From: Euclidia mi
Lineage: Eukaryota; Arthropoda; Insecta; Lepidoptera; Erebidae
Direction of reading: 5' to 3'
Length of the DNA: 64,000 bases
Assembly (NCBI GenBank): GCA_944739405.2
Contig: OX123192.2
Span: 46,428,486-46,492,485 of the forward strand
A program made the translations under genes and the position numbers. Below the pieces are notes generated by a model. The model worked only from the letters and a program-made list of their open reading frames with translations, was not told where the DNA came from and did no database searches. Of the stretch, positions 33,156 through 44,606 are shown in pieces (positions within the stretch are counted from its first letter, which is position 1; each line of letters starts with the position of its first letter).

Positions 33156-33670
33156 GTATTACCGGATCATCAGCATAAAGGAGTCATTTGACGAGTAACC
33201 CATTCATCCTTAATCCGCAGTCACTATGTTTCAAATCTTGCAAACAACTGTCCATGAAGAGGTTGAACAGCCACGGCGACGCTACACATCCCTGTTTAAC
33301 ACCTGTCTCGATGGTAAACCAGTCAGTGTACGACCCGTTTATCCTTACACAAGCTCTGGAATCTACATAAAGGGATTTCGTAGCTCGTATGAGGCTGCTG
33401 TTCACCCCATACATCGACAGTACTGACCACATTTCATTCCTCACCACGCAATAGACCTTTTGACCTTTGGCCAAGAATTTCCCGGCTATGCACCGCAAGG
33501 AAAATACTTGATCCGTGCACCCCATACCCTTCCAGAATCCCGCTTGTACATCCCTTATTTTCTTGTCGGTTACTTTCATAACTCTTTCAATCAGTACCTT
33601 AGCATACAATTTTCCAACAATGCTGAGAAGGCTAATGCCTCTATAGTTCATGCAGTCTAGTTGCGATGAA
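33126..33670 (-). pseudogene. RTE-type reverse transcriptase fragment (left arm)
   Basis: It reads MNYRGISLLSIVGKLYAKVL, 'GCTDQVFSLRC', 'SRACVRINGSYTDWF', 'TGVKQGCVASPWLFNLFMD' and, after an in-frame TGA at 33,184-33,186, 'LLYADDPVILASS'. The segment between KVYCV and RNEMWS lacks the usual motif A block with the first catalytic Asp: an internal deletion joined its flanks in frame. It is therefore catalytically dead although the YADD box is still present. The 5' end is truncated near 33,665. Confidence 0.75.
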
Positions 33671-34107
33671 ATGAACGAAGATCAAACTGCCTGAAAGGCA
33701 TGAATTTATAATTGACTCGTATGACGTTCTGCAGCAATTTGATGGATCCAACTTTCTTTACTACCTTCTATAGCGTTCCGTGTTTTTGTGATACTAATAT
33801 CACAAACAGAACCATGGCTTGAGATTTAGGTACAATAACCATCTCGCTGGTGACCTATTAAACTCGGCTCCCACCGATGCAAATAAAAAGAAAACTTTTA
33901 TAATAAACCAGACTCCACACGCGATTCTACATAAGTGGGTATCGACTATCGTTGCAAAATGTTGTCAATGGGTTATTCTGAGGTATAAACTATTCTGATA
34001 TTTTTTTTTTTGCGTGAAAGAGAACAATGTCGCGAAAAAATATTCATCCATCGAACCATCCATCACAAAGAGTTATTCGCTTACTAGATTAGTAACTATG
34101 AGAATTT
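33671..34107. other. No gene recognised (left arm)
   Basis: Intergenic sequence; a poly(T) run near 34,000 differs in length and composition between the arms. Confidence 0.45.
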
Positions 34108-34378
34108 ATTACATACATACATACAAAGTCTCACGCCTATATCCCCGAAGAAGTAGGCAGAAATATATTGCTACACCCACTTTTCACCAGATTTATTTTA
34201 GTCCCACGTAATATGGGACGAGCCTATTGCCGTACCGGACACATTCCCAAACTCCGAGCTGCTACTGAGAATTTCCTAACGAAAAAAACCCAATAACACT
34301 TTGCCCGACCCGGGGATCAAACCCGAGACCTCCAAATCCCACGCGCACATTTTTGCCGCGAGACCAACGAGGCAGTCT
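34108..34378 (-). repeat. SINE-1, full-length copy (left arm)
   Basis: The head on the minus strand starts 'actgcctcgttggtctcgcg' (A-box-like). A B box follows within 'ctcgggtttgatccccgggt', then the body with 'gcaaagtgttattgggtttt', and the tail 'ctacttcttcggggatatag' + 'gcgtgag', ending in (ATGT)n. It is the best-preserved SINE-1 in the window. One A/C difference to the right arm lies just upstream of the B box. Confidence 0.8.
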
Positions 34379-36279
34379 AAGAATTTATTAGTATGAAAGA
34401 ACAACTGGTTATGAACATCGTATCTCACTAGAAGTACTGCGGACGCTCTGTGAAAAAATTGATTCCCTGCAGCTGACTGCTGATGTAAGATAAGTGAATT
34501 AAAGAGGCGTTACGTTTTTATCGTAATTAATATCTCTCAAATGAGCACCATTTCATTGGAACCAGTTCAATAAGTAACAAATGGTACAGAGATTAAATTT
34601 GTTTTTGTATGAACTTCATTAATAAAAATTACTCTGTTGAAATATGCCTACAACAACCACCACTTAAAAGAACAAACAGACCAACACTAAAAAGTTCTTG
34701 AGATGAAGTCTATTATCTCAAGATTTGTTCAGAAAGCAGGCGGATTTACAATTTTTTGCCAGATTTTGCCGATGGTTCATCTCCGCAAATGCACATACAC
34801 CGAAAAATAAAAGATTTTAACAATTATCACAAAATTATTAGCAGGACCTAAAATAGTGAGGCATAGATTTGAATCATATGAAAATAGAAGAGGTAAAAAC
34901 ACAAAACCAATTCTTCAGCTATCAATATTTAACTCAAAACGCAACTCATTTCATTCGTGGTCACAACGTATTATAACAAAATTTAAAGCGAAATAATTGA
35001 AATAATTAAAAATGTTGTGTAAAAAGAGCTGGTTTGAAAACCTATTAATTCAGAACGTTACAAGTCTTTAACAGAGTAATACTCTAATTTACATGGCTAG
35101 TATTGCAATTAATTTGAAGCGAAGTACTAATTGAACAAAATGTTTACGGAAAAATCGAAACAATTCCTTCCGAACTATTCCTTACGGTTCGATCAAAGTT
35201 TTCTTATTACTCTACAATACATCGGTCGGCGCTGTTGTTTAATCTCAACCTACGCAAACTATTGAGATTAAATGTATAATATATTTTAGAGTGAGGATAT
35301 TATATTAGAAGATGCTTATATATTTTTTATCCAACCGTTTCCGTCTGATCTTATGTACATTTTGGGAAATCTTCTCCTAATGCACCCCTATGGTCTCCAA
35401 GGAACATTATTATCATCATCAGCCTGTATTAGTCCATCAATGAGCCAATGAGCTCGATTTTCAGCTTTCCTCTTCTAGTACGTGCCCGCTGTCCTACGAA
35501 TACAAAAGAACATGTAATACGAGTAATATGCCAAATTTCAGCTTTTTGCTGTGGGTCTGTCAGTCAGTCAGTAACGCAAGGGCTTTCTTTTTACAGATGT
35601 ATGTTGTTTACTAGTTTTCAATACAATGTGTTGATCTGCATTTGCAAAATATTTTTATTATTATTTCAAACAGTGTGCGATATGTATAAAACACTATTTT
35701 CATTAAAGTTTACTTAGTAAATCTAAATAAACTGTTAATTAGCGCAGAATAACACTGCAATTCCTACGTATGTATCCTTGTGTGTATTATGTACCTACAA
35801 CGCAAGCTTGCGGCGATCAGCTGAGCGGTGGCGGCGGTCAATACATCGAGCTGAATTTTGTTTTAAGTTTTATTAAGTTATTTTTCATGAATTTGTATTC
35901 AGTTACAGTAGTATATTCATCCCTGAAAATATTTTGCAAATGCATCAACACACTGTATACACATTAGGTCATTTCCCTATTCTTTCGAGTACTACCGATA
36001 TTGTCGTGAAGTGTTTAATATGCTGTCCGCTTCAAGTCTCCTTACCTAATTGCACTAAACGTTTCTCTTAATACAGGGTAATTTGTAATCTTTTAGACTC
36101 CAACAGTTAATGATACGCCTAGAAGTTTCTTTGCTACAATAGGATTTAACTTAAAATAAAGGTAGGTACATGCTTATTAGATCTGTAAAAAGTTTAATTT
36201 TAGACTTTAATTAGCTGTGTAAGTGATTTTTACGTTGGATGATTTTATACATTTACTAGTAAGCTGTCTTTATAAATAG
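34379..36279. other. No gene recognised (left arm, inner part)
   Basis: AT-rich sequence. A (ATC)n-type tail of a dispersed repeat is at about 35,408-35,430. Position 35,535/35,536 (AAA|TTT) is the empty site for the insertion found in the right arm. Short open frames here have no domains. Confidence 0.5.
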
Positions 36280-36629
36280 AAAAAAAAATTATCGACAAAT
36301 AATCCTATATAAATCCTTACATCACCATCATTATTTAAGAAAAGACATGGTTCATACTGTGATTTCTTAAACTTAAAATTTTTTACACGAGTTTACCAGG
36401 CTCTAGCTGATTGCTTTAGGCCCTATAAAGCTTTCTTTAATTTTAGAACTTTGTTATTACAATTATCAATATTTGAACACTCTGGTATTTCCATATACCC
36501 TGTTTCATGAATAAATCGATTAAGAAAAGCGGTCGGTGCATCAAGATGATTAATCTTAAGACCTAGTTCAACACTTATAGCTAACAACAATCGCAAGGTA
36601 GAATATCTCAGAACTGGTGAAAAAGTCTC
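36280..36629 (-). pseudogene. Ty1/copia reverse transcriptase, C-terminal half (left arm into spacer)
   Basis: On the minus strand from 36,629: FSPVLRYSTLRLLLAISVEL, 'LKINHLDAPTAFLN' (catalytic Asp), 'HETGYMEIPE', 'KVLKLKKAL.GLKQSARAW' and the YVDD box altered to FVDN. Stops replace Tyr in 'YGLKQS' and a residue after ARAW. The frame crosses the arm end at 36,509 without a break, so the arm boundary is not an element boundary. RNase H and the 3' LTR are not found to the left. The N-terminal half lies at 56,271-56,560. Confidence 0.85.
36625..36629. repeat. Target-site duplication GTCTC, left copy
   Basis: This 5-bp sequence directly precedes LTR-B. The same 5 bp follow the LTR end at 56,266-56,270. 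BEL/Pao insertions commonly give 4-6 bp duplications. Confidence 0.8.
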
Positions 36630-37173
36630 CGTTTGATATAGAAATATTTGTTGTGATTACTTAAATCGATTATATCAGTTTAGTAGCGTGTTACTTTGTC
36701 CATTGTAAATTTTGACTATGAACTGTCAAATCATTCATTCTTTGTCGGATCCGCAAAACTCTCTCTCACGTCGTCGTGGAAATTTCCTGTTTGTGAACGC
36801 GTTTTGGAATTGAATTATATTGGTTAATAACCTTGCAACTGTCGCTATTTGGAATTGCCCGGCAAAAGTTGTGAGCGATTGATAAAAAGTAAAATTAACA
36901 CGGTTTTGTGCTATCGCGAAATATCGCCCTTTGCAAGCACATGGGTGCTTCGCGAATCGTAGTGGTATTGAAGTGAATGTGTCTTGTGGGTTCTTGTATT
37001 TGCCGCCCCCCTTGAACATTACCGGCGGGAATTGTAATAAATTTGTGAACATTGAACATTTGTGAACTAAATTCAGCCACTTGCATCGTGTTCTGAAGAA
37101 GGACGGCGAGCTGGACCTTCTGGTAGCTAACGATTTCCTTATTATTTTGGCCAAACATGGTATATGGAATGGC
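36630..37173 (+). repeat. LTR-B, first 544 bp (BEL/Pao-type)
   Basis: It starts CGTTTGATATAG, aligning with the TGTTTGAAATAG start of LTR-A. It shares 'cgattatat', 'ttttgactatgaactgtc', 'aaggacggcgagctggacct' and 'attattttggccaaa' with LTR-A in the same order. It is clearly more diverged from LTR-A than the arms are from each other. It stops abruptly at 37,173, where the right arm begins, and resumes at 56,089. Confidence 0.75.
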
Positions 37174-37403
37174 CATGAAACAGGGTATATGGAAATACCA
37201 GAGTGTTCAAATATTGATAATTGTAATAACAAAGTTCTAAAATTAAAGAAAGCTTTATAGGGCCTAAAGCAATCAGCTAGAGCCTGGTAAACTCGTGTAA
37301 AAAATTTTAAGTTTAAGAAATCACAGTATGAACCATGTCTTTTCTTAAATAATGATGGTGATGTAAGGATTTATATAGGATTATTTGTCGATAATTTTTT
37401 TTT
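37174..37403 (+). pseudogene. Ty1/copia RT fragment (right arm)
   Basis: It mirrors the left-arm copia from HETGYMEIPE to the altered FVDN box. The part from FSPV to FI is absent, because the copy begins at 37,174. The stops after KAL and ARAW are shared, so they predate the duplication. Confidence 0.85.
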
Positions 37404-38147
37404 CTATTTATAAAGACAGCTTACTAGTAAATGTATAAAATCATCCAACGTAAAAATCACTTACACAGCTAATTAAAGTCTAAAATTAAACTTTTTACAG
37501 ATCTAATAAGCATGTACCTACCTTTATTTTAAGTTAAATCCTATTGTAGCAAAGAAACTTCTAGGCGTATCATTAACTGTTGGAGTCTAAAAGATTACAA
37601 ATTACCCTGTATTAAGAGAAACGTTTAGTGCAATTAGGTAAGGAGACTTGAAGCGGACAGCATATTAAACACTTCACGACAATATCGGTAGTACTCGAAA
37701 GAATAGGGAAATGACCTAATGTGTATACAGTGTGTTGATGCATTTGCAAAATATTTTCAGGGATGAATATACTACTGTAACTGAATACAAATTCATGAAA
37801 AATAACTTAATAAAACTTAAAACAAAATTCAGCTCGATGTATTGACCGCCGCCACCGCTCAGCTGATCGCCGCAAGCTTGCGTTGTAGGTACATAATACA
37901 CACAAGGATACATACGTAGGAATTGCAGTGTTATTCTGCGCTAATTAACAGTTTATTTAGATTTACTAAGTAAACTTGAATGAAAATAGTGTTTTATACA
38001 TATCGCACACTGTTTGAAATAATAATAAAAATATTTTGCAAATGCAGATCAACACATTGTATTGAAAACTAGTAAACAACATACATCTGTAAAAAGAAAG
38101 CCCTTGCGTTACTGACTGACTGACAGACCCACAGCAAAAAGCTGAAA
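37404..38147. other. No gene recognised (right arm, inner part)
   Basis: Mirror of 35,536-36,279. It differs by a few substitutions, for example near 37,977. Confidence 0.5.
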
Positions 38148-39539
38148 GAACAATGGCAAACCACCGTACATTATCAGTGTCGCATTAAGACTTCGCGAGC
38201 ATTAGTACAAATACTTAAAAAAGATAGATCTAAGGCCTATTAAGTAAAATGTAATTACAGAATATTTTTATGTTATGGGATTTTAATACAAAAAGGAAGT
38301 TAAAGAGTTGTAAGTTACACCTCGCGCATTTAGTGTGGGCAGGTCTGAAGTTAGTCACTAATATGGTTATAGTATATCATCTGTGGTCACTAATGTCACA
38401 TGCCTTAGGTTATATTTCTTTGGTCACAGCCAAAGAGCACAGCTGTCACAGTGATAATTTCACGTATGTGCAGTACAATGAATAAACGTACATTGCGCAG
38501 AACGCTAATGAGTTAATGACTAACGTCAGGCGACGTTTTATGTAAATATTTGAGCTCTTTGCTAATAACGTAGGTATCATGAGCATAAAAGAACTGTGAT
38601 AGGAATGTTAAATCATTTGAGAGTACCTTTTCCAACACTTACTTCTACGATTTTCTTTATAATTATATAGGTATATCACACTTCGCTGTAATTATGTTGC
38701 TCTATACTCTATCCAGCAAACTTACACTAATTATACATTGCAAACTCTCGCGCTATTTAGCATTTAGGGGTACTTAAATGATTTGGCGTTTCATCAGCCC
38801 TATGTTTGTAATCATAAAATAGTAATTAAGTGAAAATAAAATACGTTTGTTAACAAAGCATTTATTTACATAATTATTTTGAACCATTTTATAATGCCTC
38901 CGACTTCTTCGAAAAACAGAACTCGTGACGGCATAATAGCTTGACGACGAATATATCCAAGATATCATACAATGCACATAATGTATAATCATCAAATCCC
39001 ATACTACACAAATAAAAAATCAGTTCAAAATAACAATACGTAGGTATTAGATTTTCGTCTCAAATGTATGTCCAGTATCACAACAACATAATTGTGTAAC
39101 ACCATAGGTAGGTATTCAACACTCAGGATGCAAAAGCTTAACTGAAAGCAGAAACGAAAGCTAAGCTAAGAAAAGTTAACAAAACATTGCGAAAATGCAT
39201 AAAATAAATATAATACAGACTATTCATAAGATCTGTGACAACTGTATCAATGACAGATGACAAGAAATTCACGCGTTTCGTTGTTTTTTTGTAAGGTTTC
39301 TAACGATTTTATAAAAGAGGATTTAATGATTCTTATAAAATCTCGCTTTTGACGTTTAGTTATTGCTATGTGCATATCAGATGTAACAAAATATTTCTTT
39401 ATTAGATATTTGTTTTATCCCATTGAATAAAAACAAATAATAACTAATAAAATAAACTACAGCTATCATTCTATAAAATGTATATAAATACATTCATGCT
39501 CGCTTTCATTAATAAGCGACACTGATTTTGCCATTCTTC
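38148..39539. mobile_element. 1,392-bp insertion found only in the right arm
   Basis: The left arm has the empty site ATGCCAAA|TTTCAGC. The insert starts GAACAATGGCAAA and its other end, reverse-complemented, starts GAAGAATGGCAAA; a second shared block, ATCAGTGTCGC, follows after a short gap. These form a degenerate terminal inverted repeat. No target-site duplication is visible: the insert sits exactly between A and T. It has no long reading frame. It is best read as a non-autonomous DNA element, since insertion between A and T without duplication is Helitron-like but the ends are not the TC...CTRR of canonical Helitrons. Confidence 0.75.
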
Positions 39540-40697
39540 TTTGGCATATTACTCGTATTACATGTTCTTTTGTATTCGTAGGACAGCGGGCACGTACTAG
39601 AAGAGGAAAGCTGAAAATCGAGCTCATTGGCTCATTGATGGACTAATACAGGCTGATGATGATAATAATGTTCCTTGGAGACCATAGGGGTGCATTAGGA
39701 GAAGATTTCCCAAAATGTACATAAGATCAGACGGAAACGGTTGGATAAAAAATATATAAGCATCTTCTAATATAATATCCTCACTCTAAAATATATTATA
39801 CATTTAATCTCAATAGTTTGCGTAGGTTGAGATTAAACAACAGCGCCGACCGATGTATTGTAGAGTAATAAGAAAACTTTGATCGAACCGTAAGGAATAG
39901 TTCGGAAGGAATTGTTTCGATTTTTCCGTAAACATTTTGTTCAATTAGTACTTCGCTTCAAATTAATTGCAATACTAGCCATGTAAATTAGAGTATTACT
40001 CTGTTAAAGACTTGTAACGTTCTGAATTAATAGGTTTTCAAACCAGCTCTTTTTACACAACATTTTTAATTATTTCAATTATTTCGCTTTAAATTTTGTT
40101 ATAATACGTTGTGACCACGAATGAAATGAGTTGCGTTTTGAGTTAAATATTGATAGCTGAAGAATTGGTTTTGTGTTTTTACCTCTTCTATTTTCATATG
40201 ATTCAAATCTATGCCTCACTATTTTAGGTCCTGCTAATAATTTTGTGATAATTGTTAAAATCTTTTATTTTTCGGTGTATGTGCATTTGCGGAGATGAAC
40301 CATCGGCAAAATCTGGCAAAAAATTGTAAATCCGCCTGCTTTCTGAACAAATCTTGAGATAATAGACTTCATCTCAAGAACTTTTTAGTGTTGGTCTGTT
40401 TGTTCTTTTAAGTGGTGGTTGTTGTAGGCATATTTCAACAGAGTAATTTTTATTAATGAAGTTCATACAAAAACAAATTTAATCTCTGTACCATTTGTTA
40501 CTTATTGAACTGGTTCCAATGAAATGGTGCTCATTTGAGAGATATTAATTACGATAAAAACGTAACGCCTCTTTAATTCACTTATCTTACATCAGCAGTC
40601 AGCTGCAGGGAATCAATTTTTTCACAGAGCGTCCGCAGTACTTCTAGTGAGATACGATGTTCATAACCAGTTGTTCTTTCATACTAATAAATTCTTA
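39540..40697. other. No gene recognised (right arm)
   Basis: Mirror of 34,379-35,535, near-identical. Confidence 0.5.
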
Positions 40698-40968
40698 GAC
40701 TGCCTCGTTGGTCTCGCGGCAAAAATGTGCGCGTGGGATTGGGAGGTCTCGGGTTTGATCCCCGGGTCGGGCAAAGTGTTATTGGGTTTTTTTCGTTAGG
40801 AAATTCTCAGTAGCAGCTCGGAGTTTGGGAATGTGTCCGGTACGGCAATAGGCTCGTCCCATATTACGTGGGACTAAAATAAATCTGGTGAAAAGTGGGT
40901 GTAGCAATATATTTCTGCCTACTTCTTCGGGGATATAGGCGTGAGACTTTGTATGTATGTATGTAATA
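40698..40968 (+). repeat. SINE-1, full-length copy (right arm)
   Basis: Mirror of 34,108-34,378, head first in this orientation. It reads 'gattgggaggtctcggg' where the left arm has one substitution. Confidence 0.8.
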
Positions 40969-41405
40969 AATTCTCATAGTTACTAATCTAGTAAGCGAAT
41001 AACTCTTTGTGATGGATGGTTCGATGGATGAATATTTTTTCGCGACATTGTTCTCTTTCACGCAAAAAAAAATAATATCAGAATAGTTTATACCTCAGAA
41101 TAACCCATTGACAACATTTTGCAACGATAGTCGATACCCACTTATGTAGAATCGCGTGTGGAGTCTGGTTTATTATAAAAGTTTTCTTTTTATTTGCATC
41201 GGTGGGAGCCGAGTTTAATAGGTCACCAGCGAGATGGTTATTGTACCTAAATCTCAAGCCATGGTTCTGTTTGTGATATTAGTATCACAAAAACACGGAA
41301 CGCTATAGAAGGTAGTAAAGAAAGTTGGATCCATCAAATTGCTGCAGAACGTCATACGAGTCAATTATAAATTCATGCCTTTCAGGCAGTTTGATCTTCG
41401 TTCAT
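40969..41405. other. No gene recognised (right arm)
   Basis: Mirror of 33,671-34,107. The homopolymer near 41,064 differs in length and sequence from the left arm. Confidence 0.45.
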
Positions 41406-41950
41406 TTCATCGCAACTAGACTGCATGAACTATAGAGGCATTAGCCTTCTCAGCATTGTTGGAAAATTGTATGCTAAGGTACTGATTGAAAGAGTTATGA
41501 AAGTAACCGACAAGAAAATAAGGGATGTACAAGCGGGATTCTGGAAGGGTATGGGGTGCACGGATCAAGTATTTTCCTTGCGGTGCATAGCCGGGAAATT
41601 CTTGGCCAAAGGTCAAAAGGTCTATTGCGTGGTGAGGAATGAAATGTGGTCAGTACTGTCGATGTATGGGGTGAACAGCAGCCTCATACGAGCTACGAAA
41701 TCCCTTTATGTAGATTCCAGAGCTTGTGTAAGGATAAACGGGTCGTACACTGACTGGTTTACCATCGAGACAGGTGTTAAACAGGGATGTGTAGCGTCGC
41801 CGTGGCTGTTCAACCTCTTCATGGACAGTTGTTTGCAAGATTTGAAACATAGTGACTGCGGATTAAGGATGAATGGGTTACTCGTCAAATGACTCCTTTA
41901 TGCTGATGATCCGGTAATACTTGCGTCTTCAGCGGAGGAGTTTCTTCTAT
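41406..41950 (+). pseudogene. RTE-type reverse transcriptase fragment (right arm)
   Basis: Mirror of the left-arm fragment with the same motif A deletion, the same in-frame TGA (41,890-41,892) and the YADD box after it. Both defects are therefore ancestral. Confidence 0.75.
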
Positions 41951-42757
41951 CCCTTTCTATTCTATTTAATAAGAATGGCGTTCCTTGACGTTATGATTGC
42001 CGTACAAAATGACGGTTCCATGAGCCACTCCGTATACAGAAAACCAACGCACACAGATCGCTATCTACACGCCAACTCACATCATCACCCACGTCAACTG
42101 AATTCTGTTATGACGTCGCTTACCGACCGGGCATACAGCTTGTGTGACGAGGAACATCTGAATAAGGAACTTTCACATATAAACGACGTTCTACACAAGA
42201 ACGGGTACAGTAGGCGAATTAAACCACCCAGACATACTCAAAAACACCTGGACTTCAAGGTTGAACAAGGTACGGTAAGTACGCTGGGTGTCCCAGCGTA
42301 CTTACCGTACGTCAAAGGAGTGACAGATAAAGTTGCCAACATCCTTAAGAAGGTTTCAGTTAAAACTGTCTTCACTCCTTTTAAGAAACTTTTGCAATAT
42401 ATAAGAACGCCAAAAGACAGTCTTCCCTTAGAAAAGCCAGGTGTATACAAAATTGACTGCAGCTGTGGGAGTTCCTATACAGGACAAACTAAACGCACCA
42501 TCTCTTTCCGGATAAAGGAACACATCAGGGCAGTCAAAAATTATGAACCATACAAGTCGGCCATAGCTCAACACCTCTTAGACTCGGGTACCGACCACTG
42601 GATTGAGTTACATAACCCTCAGGTGCTTTCGACAGAACGCCACTACATACCTCGAATGGTTATGAGGCTATTGAAATTAAAAAGTGCAAAAATTTCAATA
42701 GAGAGGATGGGTTTCAACTGTCGAGTATCTGTATCATCCAGTAGTACGTCTATGTGA
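41921..42757 (+). pseudogene. Penelope GIY-YIG endonuclease (right arm)
   Basis: Same protein as the left arm up to RMVM. A single-base deletion near 42,666 (atgAGG versus atgGAGG) then changes the last ~30 residues. Two substitutions are visible earlier (YVKG for YIKG, KKLLQY for KKLSQY). The 3' non-coding part of the element extends to about 43,012. Confidence 0.8.
42270..42310. repeat. 41-bp perfect palindrome (right arm)
   Basis: Same 19-bp stem as in the left arm, loop TGT on this strand. Confidence 0.9.
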
Positions 42758-43012
42758 AACCCGTAAAAAGAACAAAGTCAAACCGCGAGCTGACGTAGTG
42801 AGTGTAGTATGTCGTGATCGGTTACAGTGCGATAGTGATAACAGTGCTAGTGGTGTTTAACGCAAAAAACGAGTAAGAAAGCGGGTAGACCGTTATACTT
42901 GCTCGTAACATTCATCCACCCGCAAGACCCTCAGTACATCCGTGAACATGGCGCTTGCAACAGTGCCGAAATATCGGTTACTCCAAACAAAGGTACGTGG
43001 TATATATCCCGA

Positions 43013-43792
43013 AAGACAATTTAAAATAAGTTGAAATGACCACGAAAGTTTAAATTCCTAAATTATATAAATATGTTATTTATATTATTATTATAAACAT
43101 ATATTTACAAAAACAGACCCATAGGTCGGTTCTGACATGTGGGCAGACCACACGATACTTTCTCAGTCGTGCTATTGAAGTTGCATGATTTTAATTTTGT
43201 CACTCTTCATTTCGCAGGGAACTAGTGTTTCTGCAAAGCTGCAATTGATGTATGATTTTTACCACATTATTATATATGTATATCTAAATAATCAGACAGA
43301 TAGGTCGGTTCTAAAATGCAGGCAGACTACATAATAGTTTCGCAGTCATGCTAATGTAGATACACGATATTGACTTTCACACTCTTACTGGCAATGACAG
43401 CGAATTAGTATGAGTACATGTGAACAGTGTTTTTATAATTTATAACTCTTATTTCAATCATAAACATATAAGTTTTTATAAAGAAATCAACAATTGTTTT
43501 TCACTTACAATAATAATGATTTTGCTTTTTATTTTGTTCTATCACATCGAAATCCAAATACAGAGTAAATAAATTTAATATTGGCTACAAAAAATCAAAA
43601 TGATTTACTATTGTTCGTCAGAACTGCAGACTTCCGTTGATTCAATAGCACTCCAAATCTTCCAAGATTTTGAGATTTTCATCGCCTTCGTCATCAGATA
43701 TACCAAATTCTGTAAAAAGAATTATTGCATACACCATGGCAAATGCGACTCTATTAATAGCATCAGGATATTTTATTGTTTCATTGAATTAT
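43013..43792. other. Unassigned stretch with a tandem duplication (right arm)
   Basis: Mirror of 31,282-32,064. Single differences are seen near 43,096, 43,290 and 43,468. Confidence 0.4.
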
Positions 43793-43889
43793 TGCCCCCT
43801 ATTACGTGGGACCTAAAAATTCATGGTGAAATATGGGTGTAATATTACACCTCTGCCTAGCCCTTTGGGATACAGGCGTGAGTCTATAA
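43793..43889 (+). repeat. SINE-1 tail fragment (right arm)
   Basis: Mirror of 31,185-31,281. Confidence 0.65.
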
Positions 43890-43968
43890 AAAAAATTACC
43901 TGATGGACTTTGGACCGAATCGGCTACAAAACCTGGCAGTTGATCTCCATCAAATCATTTTAAGAAAT

Positions 43969-44575
43969 GTGTCTCTAGAGTTTGGGCTAAGATTGGGTAA
44001 GTTTTACAGAGATCAGTGGAAGCGATTAATTCATCCAGTCTCAGCCCAAGGCAAAGGTTTAAACATACATTACTGTGATTGTACAGCGATGAATTATAAT
44101 CCTTATTACAACAAATTATTAATAAAATGTCTTACCAAATCTCACTGATGCTCCTGATAATGCTCTTGAGTGGACCTATAAGATTAACTCATAATTTTGG
44201 CCAAAATAACAAGAAAATCGTTAAATACCACAGGGTCCAGTTCGGCGTCCTTCATCAGCAAAATCGTCAGGCACCAACCACGTGCATCGGATTCACTCAA
44301 GTTTTACAATGTTCATTAAAATACTATTTTTATCACAGATAAATCGTTGCCGGTTATTGATCAATGAAGCGGCAATCAAACGGGTTCTAATTTTATTACA
44401 ATATTACAAAACGGCGCGAGCCCAAAGCCAAAAACGTCTGTTCAAGCAATTTTCAGAAAACGGAAGTTGACAGTTCAGAGAGACCATAGTCAAAGTTTAC
44501 AATAGACTAAACTAAACGTTACTAAATCGATATAATCGACTTGACTTATCATAAAAACTATTTCTATTTCAAACA
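43969..44575 (-). repeat. BEL/Pao 3' LTR, LTR-A (right arm)
   Basis: Mirror of 30,500-31,105; includes the terminal hairpin. Confidence 0.7.
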
Positions 44576-44606
44576 TCCACCCACCCCGGACCGGCCTACC
44601 GGTCCG

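Larger units (their letters stand above)
18985..36509 (+). repeat. Left arm of the 17.5-kb inverted repeat (source arm)
   Basis: Base 18,985 pairs with 56,088 and base 36,509 with 37,174. Reading frames, SINEs and hairpins recur in mirror order throughout. Both ends of this arm lie inside elements that continue uninterrupted beyond it: the LINE RT to the left, and copia RT to the right up to 36,629. That identifies this arm as the template. Differences from the other arm are isolated substitutions, a few 1-3 bp indels and the 1,392-bp insertion found only in the right arm. Confidence 0.97.
36510..37173. other. Spacer between the arms
   Basis: 664 bp present once. It consists of 120 bp of copia RT (36,510-36,629) and the first 544 bp of a BEL-type LTR (36,630-37,173). 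GGTATATGGAA occurs just before the right junction (37,159-37,169) and again just inside the right arm (37,184-37,194). Confidence 0.95.

Noticed and set aside
34379..36279. CRISPR-like or satellite arrays in the inner arms
   Set aside because: No regularly spaced direct repeats; only short microsatellites and repeat tails are present.
36735..37232. 165-codon minus-strand frame across the inner junction
   Set aside because: It runs antisense through LTR-B and into the right arm's copia fragment; no domain is present and it is created by the junction.
42960..43020. Hammerhead ribozyme expected in Penelope terminal regions
   Set aside because: I looked for CTGANGA and GAAA cores in a plausible arrangement and found none.
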